64,000 bases of DNA, taken from assembly GCA_030272155.1 (NCBI GenBank), contig CP126191.1:4982501-5046500 (forward strand). Reading direction: 5' to 3'. Within the stretch, counting starts at the first letter, position 1. Every line of letters starts with the position of its first letter. The translations under genes and the position numbers were made by a program. Below the pieces are notes generated by a model. It saw nothing but the letters and a program-made list of their open reading frames with translations, searched no databases and was not told the DNA's origin. The stretch is from Tetradesmus obliquus. Its lineage: Eukaryota > Chlorophyta > Chlorophyceae > Sphaeropleales > Scenedesmaceae. Below, in pieces: positions 21,601-29,612 of this stretch.

Positions 21601-23189
21601 CTATGGACCTGCCACATGCGTTTCCCCAGCAGTCGCTCCCTCCCCCACCACTGCGCCGCATGATTGCTGGTCTTCAAGCACTGGGCCCAGTCCGTGATGT
21701 GAAGGCGCTGGCACCAGCCGCGCCCTCCCCTGTGCTGCCCCTGCCGCATCCGCAGCAGCTGTCCGACATGCAGCAGCTGCGACAGCAGTTGCAGGCAGTG
21801 CAGGACGCGCCAGTGCTGGCGCCTGGGGCTTGGTGCAGCTTGGCGCCAGTGTTTGCCAACCCCTTCCTGCAAGCTGGGCTTGGGTTTGTGCCGGGCGGGC
21901 TGCAGTGCCTGCCGGTGCCCGCTAAGCGCAGGGAGCATGAGTGTCGTGGCGGCAAATGCAGGCCGCGTCTTCGCACTGTGGCTGATCTTATTCGGGCGTG
22001 GTATCTCATTCAGCGTGTTGTTCAGCAGCAGTTGCCGCACCCGTTGCTGCCTTACGGCTCCAACTACAGCAATGCTGACAACGAGGCTGAGGATTTGCAA
22101 GGCCTGGTTGATAAACTGCCCGTTGCATGGACTATGGCTGTTTTGCCTGTTGTGCAGCATCCTGCCGCAGACCGGCCTTGGCCGCCTGCGGCTGTGCCGG
22201 ACCCACCATGTATACCTTCTGCAGCAGAACAGCAAGTTGAGGCCATGTTGGTGGCTCGGCTGGGTTGGCAAAATGTCCGAGGCAAGGCTGTTCCTGTTGC
22301 ACAATTGTCTGTTAGTGAAGCCACCTCACTGCAGCTTGGTCCGCTGCGTGCTGAGCGCCGTGCGAAGCGCACTGGGTTTGTCCAGGCTGCGCTGGGCTCA
22401 GGTGCTGCACCAGCAGCAGTGATTGATGGCTTGAAGTGGGTGGCAGCTAACCAGAGCATGCTTTGGAAGATGCGCTGGGATAATAATTTCAAAGAGTTGT
22501 ACTGGCGGCTTATTATGGATGGCCTGCCGACATCGCAGCGTATGCACAAGTCGGGTGACACTTGCATGTGTGGCGCTGCCTGTCCTGGTTGGGTTCATCA
22601 TTTTTGGGAGTGCCCTGTTGCGGTAGCAGTGATTGACAGTGTGCTGTCTGAGTTGCCTGCTGCTTGGTGCACGCGGGCTGCAGGCCGCCCGCCGCTTGCT
22701 ATGCGGCATGTTTGGTTGATGCAGCCGCCAGCTGGCCCTACTAAGCTCCGCAGGGGCGTTTGGAAGGTTGTCTGCCTAGCTGCTCTAAATGCCATGGATG
22801 TTGGCAGACGACATGCTAATAAGCTGAGCATCCCGCCGCCCGCCCTGGCCGTGCAGCAGCCACCGCCGCTGCCGGCGGGCCAGGCGCTTATCACTGATAC
22901 ACTACAGCATGCAGCTCTCACTGCTGCGCAGCAACAGCATAATCAGCTGGTAGAGCAGCGCCGACAGCAGCAGCAGCTGCATCAACAACAACAGCGACAA
23001 CAGCTGGTAGCGCAGATGTTACAGGAGGCTAAGCAGCAAGCGGTGTTAAGGTTTTGGGAGTTGCTTGCTGATTTTGTGGCAACAGAGGCAGCGCCCGCTA
23101 CTTGGCGGGTTGCGGTGCCTGGCAATCACCCGTTTCTGTGCTCTGATCCAGCGCAGCTGCGCATTGTACTGGCGCCCCGCTCTGGTTGA
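18633..23189 (+). CDS. LINE A3 ORF2: APE endonuclease and reverse transcriptase
   Basis: This intact 1518-residue polyprotein appears identical to that of A2, with complete endonuclease and reverse transcriptase active sites and the terminal Cys/His cluster. With A1 and A2 it is one of three potentially active copies in the window. Confidence 0.93.
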   Translation: MPGTTGPRRAGMRKHALRIASHNVGGVGCAGLLACAAQAAAAWVDLRLHIVAVQECRLQYDEVAQVMTALNAAAAQRAAATQQPHHAGFDYKYCINTDPLHPYSAGNLVLWQRQLVSEGSLQVLPEADADRDARGRLMVLHFKWGGHTINLANVYCPNASVDRQTYIADTLAPLWAANPANSIFIGDWNFVDDPAVDRRCLAGQPTTSDAPSRRAWQAAAPGAADAYRCLHPTRRSYTFIHRNPQIGHVARLDRAYVGSALRASVVSCTTAPSGVSDHFPLVLELAPLQPPKPTGPGLARARVDFWSSLPHRAQLKAWVLVALQGEPASDPARLVWWPSFKQRLLAKCREIRKAWRADTALPSYAAAQQQVQDALTQLGAAAGQPQIGTAMAALTAARAALRAAQQAAWTASERLQRQQWLHRGEQPNPCITEQLRALERSPTSRKVVALRSAAGAYVWEGAGPAKVAITQWAGVSAQPTVDPAAQAAILAAVASLPRQPAAADGSTTVTEEAVLKALSDSKPNTSPGLDGLPVAVYKHCKDLFAPVLARVFTAVGTLGQTPAGFLDGVVIGVFKAGDATLAANYRPITLLNTDYRLLARILASRLQQVLDQAISPTQTAFIKQRRIGHNIITVQLLLHALPADSTVVTALLDFAKAYDTLDRPFLLSVMSAMGVGPEFCKWVELLLTNTHACACMNGFVSGMRRFDAGVRQGCPLSPLLYLFVGEALLRFLQSKGIDISVQGITLSATQFADDTQVYLQSPAQVPQFLLHMQVMAAASGQQLNLHKSKLLLLGAAARQQHTALSQQHAAGVLPFCPVLQANVLGVCVGSDSPVDWSQKLAAVDAALARLSHIPQLSVFGRGMGSAAYGVSTLLYAAEFSDIPADVDRQHLVASVGKLVDRGLAPASTERRFTGVAARLLAGRPAEGGFGALPWLEHIRARHAWWGAQFATAPPDTELPWIRIGRALLHSKHKWWGPLSLFDSSSDTQTPMDLPHAFPQQSLPPPPLRRMIAGLQALGPVRDVKALAPAAPSPVLPLPHPQQLSDMQQLRQQLQAVQDAPVLAPGAWCSLAPVFANPFLQAGLGFVPGGLQCLPVPAKRREHECRGGKCRPRLRTVADLIRAWYLIQRVVQQQLPHPLLPYGSNYSNADNEAEDLQGLVDKLPVAWTMAVLPVVQHPAADRPWPPAAVPDPPCIPSAAEQQVEAMLVARLGWQNVRGKAVPVAQLSVSEATSLQLGPLRAERRAKRTGFVQAALGSGAAPAAVIDGLKWVAANQSMLWKMRWDNNFKELYWRLIMDGLPTSQRMHKSGDTCMCGAACPGWVHHFWECPVAVAVIDSVLSELPAAWCTRAAGRPPLAMRHVWLMQPPAGPTKLRRGVWKVVCLAALNAMDVGRRHANKLSIPPPALAVQQPPPLPAGQALITDTLQHAALTAAQQQHNQLVEQRRQQQQLHQQQQRQQLVAQMLQEAKQQAVLRFWELLADFVATEAAPATWRVAVPGNHPFLCSDPAQLRIVLAPRSG

Positions 23190-23783
23190 CCTTCCTGCCT
23201 CTGCATGTTGTGCTGTCAGCAGTTGTCGATTTTCCAGTTTCTGTCAAGGACATGTTGCATGTGTTGGGTGTCACAGCGCTGGTTTCTCAGCTCTTTCCTC
23301 CGTGCTGCATGTTTCTGTCCTTGTCAGCCGTAAGGATTGCAGAAGCAGCAGAGCCCTAGTTTGCCTTAGTTTGCCTTAGTTTGCTTTGATTTGCCTGTCA
23401 GTCGTGCACTGCGTCAGTTATGCATGCTCCTGCTTGCTGCAGTCTGGTGAGTACAGCAGTGCCTTGATGCAATCATGCCAGACATTCATGGTGAGCAGCA
23501 CCTTTGTGCACCCCGCTTACTGTTTGGACCATGCTTGTCCTTCCCTGTGCGCTTTTTGCCTGGTGCGTGGAGCACATGCTGCTTTTCGTGCTGCTTTTCG
23601 CACTTGCTGCCCTGCATGTACATGTTCGTTTATGGGGAGATAGGGGCTGCGAGACGCCTCTGGAGTTTTCTTTGGTGGCGTCTTGTGGCTTGCTATCGAG
23701 TTCATACGATATGTGAGCTGAAAGTAGGGCGAGTGACTCACTCTCGGGTGATAGCTTGCCTTCTCCTGTAACAAGCCTCTCTC

Positions 23784-24584
23784 GCGCTGGGCTCAGGTGC
23801 TGCACCAGCAGCAGTGATTGATGGCTTGAAGTGGGTGGCAGCTAACCAGAGCATGCTTTGGAAGATGCGCTGGGATAATAATTTCAAAGAGTTGTACTGG
23901 CGGCTTATTATGGATGGCCTGCCGACATCGCAGCGTATGCACAAGTCGGGTGACACTTGCATGTGTGGCGCTGCCTGTCCTGGTTGGGTTCATCATTTTT
24001 GGGAGTGCCCTGTTGCGGTAGCAGTGATTGACAGTGTGCTGTCTGAGTTGCCTGCTGCTTGGTGCACGCGGGCTGCAGGCCGCCCGCCGCTTGCTATGCG
24101 GCATGTTTGGTTGATGCAGCCGCCAGCTGGCCCTACTAAGCTCCGCAGGGGCGTTTGGAAGGTTGTCTGCCTAGCTGCTCTAAATGCCATGGATGTTGGC
24201 AGACGACATGCTAATAAGCTGAGCATCCCGCCGCCCGCCCTGGCCGTGCAGCAGCCACCGCCGCTGCCGGCGGGCCAGGCGCTTATCACTGATACACTAC
24301 AGCATGCAGCTCTCACTGCTGCGCAGCAACAGCATAATCAGCTGGTAGAGCAGCGCCGACAGCAGCAGCAGCTGCATCAACAACAACAGCGACAACAGCT
24401 GGTAGCGCAGATGTTACAGGAGGCTAAGCAGCAAGCGGTGTTAAGGTTTTGGGAGTTGCTTGCTGATTTTGTGGCAACAGAGGCAGCGCCCGCTACTTGG
24501 CGGGTTGCGGTGCCTGGCAATCACCCGTTTCTGTGCTCTGATCCAGCGCAGCTGCGCATTGTACTGGCGCCCCGCTCTGGTTGA
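23784..24584 (+). pseudogene. ORF2 C-terminal fragment in A4
   Basis: The last 266 codons of ORF2 remain in frame with the normal TGA stop. The Cys/His cluster is present; endonuclease and reverse transcriptase are gone, so the copy is dead. Confidence 0.9.
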
Positions 24585-25178
24585 CCTTCCTGCCTCTGCA
24601 TGTTGTGCTGTCAGCAGTTGTCGATTTTCCAGTTTCTGTCAAGGACATGTTGCATGTGTTGGGTGTCACAGCGCTGGTTTCTCAGCTCTTTCCTCCGTGC
24701 TGCATGTTTCTGTCCTTGTCAGCCGTAAGGATTGCAGAAGCAGCAGAGCCCTAGTTTGCCTTAGTTTGCCTTAGTTTGCTTTGATTTGCCTGTCAGTCGT
24801 GCACTGCGTCAGTTATGCATGCTCCTGCTTGCTGCAGTCTGGTGAGTACAGCAGTGCCTTGATGCAATCATGCCAGACATTCATGGTGAGCAGCACCTTT
24901 GTGCACCCCGCTTACTGTTTGGACCATGCTTGTCCTTCCCTGTGCGCTTTTTGCCTGGTGCGTGGAGCACATGCTGCTTTTCGTGCTGCTTTTCGCACTT
25001 GCTGCCCTGCATGTACATGTTCGTTTATGGGGAGATAGGGGCTGCGAGACGCCTCTGGAGTTTTCTTTGGTGGCGTCTTGTGGCTTGCTATCGAGTTCAT
25101 ACGATATGTGAGCTGAAAGTAGGGCGAGTGACTCACTCTCGGGTGATAGCTTGCCTTCTCCTGTAACAAGCCTCTCTC
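23784..25178 (+). mobile_element. LINE family A, 5'-truncated copy A4
   Basis: A4 begins inside ORF2 (at the codons for ALGSG) and runs to the family 3' end. It follows A3 directly in the same orientation. Confidence 0.9.
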
Positions 25179-25182
25179 GCGC

Positions 25183-25201
25183 TGTAACAAGCCTCTCTCT
25201 C
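25183..25201 (+). repeat. Micro-copy of the LINE A 3' end between A4 and A5
   Basis: A lone 3' terminus (TGTAACAAGCCTCTCTCTC) sits between two GCGC tetranucleotides at 25,179-25,182 and 25,202-25,205, as if inserted with a short target duplication. Confidence 0.6.
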
Positions 25202-25205
25202 GCGC

Positions 25206-25775
25206 TGTCAGCAGTTGTCGATTTTCCAGTTTCTGTCAAGGACATGTTGCATGTGTTGGGTGTCACAGCGCTGGTTTCTCAGCTCTTTCCTCCGTGCTGC
25301 ATGTTTCTGTCCTTGTCAGCCGTAAGGATTGCAGAAGCAGCAGAGCCCTAGTTTGCCTTAGTTTGCCTTAGTTTGCTTTGATTTGCCTGTCAGTCGTGCA
25401 CTGCGTCAGTTATGCATGCTCCTGCTTGCTGCAGTCTGGTGAGTACAGCAGTGCCTTGATGCAATCATGCCAGACATTCATGGTGAGCAGCACCTTTGTG
25501 CACCCCGCTTACTGTTTGGACCATGCTTGTCCTTCCCTGTGCGCTTTTTGCCTGGTGCGTGGAGCACATGCTGCTTTTCGTGCTGCTTTTCGCACTTGCT
25601 GCCCTGCATGTACATGTTCGTTTATGGGGAGATAGGGGCTGCGAGACGCCTCTGGAGTTTTCTTTGGTGGCGTCTTGTGGCTTGCTATCGAGTTCATACG
25701 ATATGTGAGCTGAAAGTAGGGCGAGTGACTCACTCTCGGGTGATAGCTTGCCTTCTCCTGTAACAAGCCTCTCTC
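25206..25775 (+). mobile_element. LINE family A, copy A5 (3' untranslated region only)
   Basis: A5 starts just after the position of the ORF2 stop and contains only the non-coding 3' part, at subfamily-I sequence. Confidence 0.88.
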
Positions 25776-25783
25776 TTGGCGCT

Positions 25784-25804
25784 GTCCTGTAACAAGCCTC
25801 TCTC
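25784..25804 (+). repeat. Micro-copy of the LINE A 3' end with 8-bp target duplication
   Basis: The 21-bp insert GTCCTGTAACAAGCCTCTCTC is flanked by a perfect direct repeat TTGGCGCT at 25,776-25,783 and 25,805-25,812. This is the cleanest example of a near-abortive insertion in the window. Confidence 0.7.
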
Positions 25805-25831
25805 TTGGCGCTGAGCAAGGCGTAAAAAGGC

Positions 25832-27006
25832 TTGGCTTGCTTTGCCCTCTGGACCAGCCCGGCTGCGCCAGTTGCGGCCCGCGAGTCGGAAGACCGTCTA
25901 GTGCAGCTTCTTTAAATGCTGGAAGCTATATTAGATAAGAGGAGTGGCGTCCTGCAGGCCGATACTGCCTGCCTACGCAGCTACGCCGGGTCGCCGAAGA
26001 GACAGCACAGTTGACAGCCGTGCAGCGCGCAGCGGAAGCCCAGGCAGTCGGCTACAACTTCAGGAAGATGTGCTCAGCAATAGTTTAGTTGTGAGCGCTC
26101 GCTGGTACCCAAGCTGGCGCCTGGAGTTGTGTCATGGTCACAGCAGTAGGACTACAGCAGAAGCAGGCAAGGTGCTGGTAATGCTCGAGGTGCTGCGGTG
26201 CCCTTGCAATCGCCTTTCACCACATGATGTGATCGGCTAGGCAACCCCTTGTGACTGTTGAGCGTGCTGGACTGCTGGTTCAGTGTCTGGAGTGTCCTTA
26301 AATTCCTTCTGCAGGCTGCTGCAGTTGGTGGCCTGCAGCGGCAGCAACGTGTTGCAGATGATGACCCCTGCAACTGCTGCTATGGATCAGTAGATTGCCT
26401 GCCAGTAGTGCTGTCTGGGCAGTGTACTTTGTTTGGTTTGTGTCTGCTGCGCGTAGGGAGCAGCAATGTGCTTGCATTCGCATTGCTGTTCTCACATCAG
26501 CCGTTGTCAAATGCATTACGTGTCTGGGCAGCTACCTGGGGCTGTGGTGGTGCCCTTACTTGTGGCGACAGTGTAGCCATCTGGTGGAGTTGCTGCATGT
26601 AGGTAGCGGTAGGAGTGGTTTTTGTTTTTGTAGGTCAGCTTAGCTAGCCGCAGCGGTAGGAGTGGTTTTCTTCTTGCTTGGATGTAGTACAGCCTAGTGC
26701 TTGTCATGCAGCAACAGCAGTGTGGTGTTGCAGCCAGGTCTCTGTAAGTGTGTATGCTTGCATGCCCTATCATGCCGTGCGCTTGCATGCTTGCTTGCCA
26801 TGCCATGCTGTTCCTTGGAGGCGGCCACTCCGTTCTGCTGCAGCATTGTGGTCAATTTGCTAGGCGGGCAGCAAGGCTGCAGACTTGCTGTTCCGTCGTG
26901 ATGGTGGTGGGGGACGGAGTTGGAATTGAAACCCTACCTGGCTGGTATGATACGCCAGTTCAAGAGGCTGGAATTGCCTGGCCCCCATGTGTAACAAACA
27001 CAAACA
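25832..27006 (+). mobile_element. Element C, copy 2
   Basis: This ~1,175 bp copy starts right after GTAAAAAGGC and ends with the A/C tail followed by AAAAAGGCGC, so AAAAAGGC is a likely target duplication. A possible frame near the start is stopped by TAA where copy 3 has TTTCAATG, so no coding capacity is conserved. Function unknown. Confidence 0.75.
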
Positions 27007-27017
27007 AAAAAAAAGGC

Positions 27018-27735
27018 GCTTTTGGGAGTTGCTTGCTGATTTTGTGGCAACAGAGGCAGCGCCCGCTACTTGGCGGGTTGCGGTGCCTGGCAATCACCCG
27101 TTTCTGTGCTCTGATCCAGCGCAGCTGCGCATTGTACTGGCGCCCCGCTCTGGTTGACCTTCCTGCCTCTGCATGTTGTGCTCTCAGCAGTTGTCGATTT
27201 TCCAGTTTCTGTCAAGGGCATGTTGCATGTGGTGGGTGTCGCAGCGCTGGTTTCTCAGCCCTTTCCTCCGTGCTGCATGTTTCTGTCCTTGTCAGCAGTA
27301 AGGATTGCAGAAGCAGCAGAGCCCTAGTTTGCCTTAGTTTGCCTTAGTTTGCTTTAATTTGCCTGTCAATCGTGCATGCTCCTGCTTGCTGCAGTCTGGT
27401 GAGTACAGCAGTGCCTTGATGCAATCATGCCAGACATTTATGGTGAGCAGCACCTTTGTGCACCCCGCTTGCTGTTTGGACCATGCTTGTCCTTCCCTGT
27501 GCGCTTTGTGCCTAGTGCGTGGAGCACATGCTGCTTTTCGTGCTGCATTTCGCACTTGCTGCCCTGCATGTACATGTTCGTTTATGGGGAGGTAGGGGCT
27601 GCGAGACGCCTCTGGAGTTTTCTTTGGTGGCGTCTTGTGGCTTGCTATCGAGTTCATACGATATGTGAGCTGAAAGTAGGGCGAGTGACTCACTCTCGGG
27701 TGATAGCTTGCCTTCTCCTGTAACAAGCCTCTCTC
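27018..27735 (+). mobile_element. LINE family A, 5'-truncated copy A6 (subfamily II)
   Basis: A6 starts 46 codons before the ORF2 stop. Its 3' untranslated region carries the subfamily-II differences (GTGCTCTCAGCAG, GGTGGGTGTCGCAGC, and a missing ~17-base segment near 27,370). Confidence 0.88.
27020..27157 (+). pseudogene. ORF2 C-terminal fragment in A6
   Basis: Only the final 45 codons (FWELLADF onward) and the stop remain. Confidence 0.85.
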
Positions 27736-27750
27736 GGCGCTCCTGAGCAG

Positions 27751-27763
27751 GACGTAAAAAGGC
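27751..27763 (+). repeat. Target duplication GACGTAAAAAGGC (left) of B1
   Basis: The same 13 bases occur at 28,419-28,431 after B1, giving a perfect 13-bp direct repeat around the insertion. Confidence 0.75.
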
Positions 27764-27764
27764 A

Positions 27765-27920
27765 GGAGCAGCAGTAGGTGCTTTTTGGGATGCACTTGCG
27801 GACTTTGCTGCTACGGCTAGGGTGCCGTCACGGTATAGAAATCGGCTGCTCACACAACAGCCTTTTATTGCCTGGCATACTGTGTTGCGTGGCAATGGTT
27901 TGTGTGTGGTGCGGCGGTGA
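27765..27920 (+). pseudogene. ORF2 C-terminal fragment of LINE family B
   Basis: The 51 codons before TGA 27918 read AFWDALADFAATARVPSRY early on and HTVLRGNG later. Aligned with the family A tail (RFWELLADFVATEAAPATW, then VAVPGNH) this is clearly a diverged homologue, so family B is a distinct but related LINE. Confidence 0.75.
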
Positions 27921-28401
27921 TGGCCTTCTTCTCACTGTGTGTACGTGCTTTCTCTGTGAGCTTCTGACATGCCAGAGCTAGCCGTCTTGCTTTGCAGGAG
28001 CTGTGCGTTGCCGTATCGCTGCTGCAACATGTAGTTGTGCGGCCCTTGCAGCAGCTGGCTTGTTCTCTGCTCTCTCTCCCCAGTTTGTCGCCTCAGACCA
28101 CCGCCTGCCAGGCTGTGTTGCTGCTGGTGGGTGTTGTTTCTGTGGGTTCAGCCCGCCCGCTGCACTGCATAAAGTGCAGCTTGCTGTCACTGACACTGTT
28201 TACACTAGTCCTGCCTTTGTTTAGCATCAACACTGCGTGTGCTGTGACTGACGGCTTTGCCTGCAAGGCCATATGTCAAGTTACACACACAGAGAGACTT
28301 TCTGGGGTGAGTCTCCTTGAGTGACAGCCTGTTTTGCTGAGTCGTCTGCGACGTTCCAGATTTTCGGGTGTTCGTTGCAACGTAGTTGCCTGTGCACACC
28401 G

Positions 28402-28406
28402 TGTAA
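28402..28406 (+). terminator. TGTAA poly(A) signal of LINE family B
   Basis: TGTAA lies about 12 bases before the B 3' end, and the same arrangement recurs in B2, B3 and B4. Confidence 0.5.
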
Positions 28407-28418
28407 CCCCTCTTCTTT

Positions 28419-28431
28419 GACGTAAAAAGGC
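28419..28431 (+). repeat. Target duplication GACGTAAAAAGGC (right) of B1
   Basis: Right-hand partner of 27,751-27,763. It also forms the left flank of element C copy 3, so one site took two insertions. Confidence 0.75.
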
Positions 28432-29606
28432 TTGGCTTGCTTTGCCCTCTGGACCAGCCCGGCTGCGCCAGTTGCGGCCCGCGAGTCGGAAGACCGTCTA
28501 GTGCAGCTTCTTTCAATGCTGGAAGCTATATTAGATAAGAGGAGTGGCGTCCTGCAGGCCGATACTGCCTGCCTACGCAGCTACGCCGGGTCGCCGAAGA
28601 GACAGCACAGTTGACAGCCGTGCAGCGCGCAGTGGAAGCCCAGGCAGTCGGCTACAACTTCAGGAAGATGTGCTCAGCAATAGTTTAGTTGTGAGCGCTC
28701 GCTGGTACCCAAGCTGGCGCCTGGAGTTGTGTCATGGTCACAGCAGTAGGACTACAGCAGAAGCAGGCAAGGTGCTGGTAATGCTCGAGGTGCTGCGGTG
28801 CCCTTGCAATCGCCTTTCACCACATGATGTGATTGGCTAGGCAACCCCTTGTGACTGTTGAGCGTGCTGGACTGCTGGTTCAGTGTCTGGAGTGTCCTTA
28901 AATTCCTTCTGCAGGCTGCTGCAGTTGGTGGCCTGCAGCGGCAGCAACGTGTTGCAGATGATGACCCCTGCAACTGCTGCTATGGATCAGTAGATTGCCT
29001 GCCAGTAGTGCTGTCTGGGCAGTGTACTTTATTTGGTTTGTGTCTGCTGCGCGTAGGGAGCAGCAATGTGCTTGCATTCGCATTGCTGTTCTCACATCAG
29101 CCGTTGTCAAATGCATTACGTGTCTGGGCAGCTACCTGGGGCTGTGGTGGTGCCCTTACTTGTGGCGACAGTGTAGCCATCTGGTGGAGTTGCTGCATGT
29201 AGGTAGCGGTAGGAGTGGTTTTTGTTTTTGTAGGTCAGCTTAGCTAGCCGCAGCGGTAGGAGTGGTTTTCTTCTTGCTTGGATGTAGTACAGCCTAGTGC
29301 TTGTCGTGCAGCAACAGCAGTGTGGTGTTGCAGCCAGGTCTCTGTAAGTGTGTATGCTTGCATGCCCTATCATGCCGTGCGCTTGCATGCTTGCTTGCCA
29401 TGCCATGCTGTTCCTTGGAGGCGGCCACTCCGTTCTGCTGCAGCATTGTGGTCAATTTGCTAGGCGGGCAGTAAGGCTGCAGACTTGCTGTTCCGTCGTG
29501 ATGGTGGTGGGGGACGGAGTTGGAATTGAAACCCTACCTGGCTGGTATGATACGCCAGTTCAAGAGGCTGGAATTGCCTGGCCCCCATGTGTAACAAACA
29601 CAAACA
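28432..29606 (+). mobile_element. Element C, copy 3
   Basis: This is the same length as copy 2 and begins at the same base, after GTAAAAAGGC. A 60-codon frame without an ATG (beginning LACFALWTSP) is open here but closed in copy 2. The element ends in the A/C tail and AAAAGGCGC. Confidence 0.75.
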
Positions 29607-29612
29607 AAAGGC

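Larger units (their letters stand above)
16104..23783 (+). mobile_element. LINE family A, copy A3 (apparently full length)
   Basis: A3 repeats A2 with a fixed offset of 7,728 bases from leader through ORFs, and I found no difference in the encoded proteins. It ends at CCTCTCTC and is followed by GCGC and the truncated copy A4. Confidence 0.9.
27764..28418 (+). mobile_element. LINE family B, 5'-truncated copy B1
   Basis: B1 is the 3' end of a second LINE family: a short ORF2 tail and a ~500 bp untranslated region ending CCGTGTAACCCCTCTTCTT. It is flanked by a perfect 13-bp target duplication. The 3' region recurs at 38,150-38,611. Confidence 0.8.
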
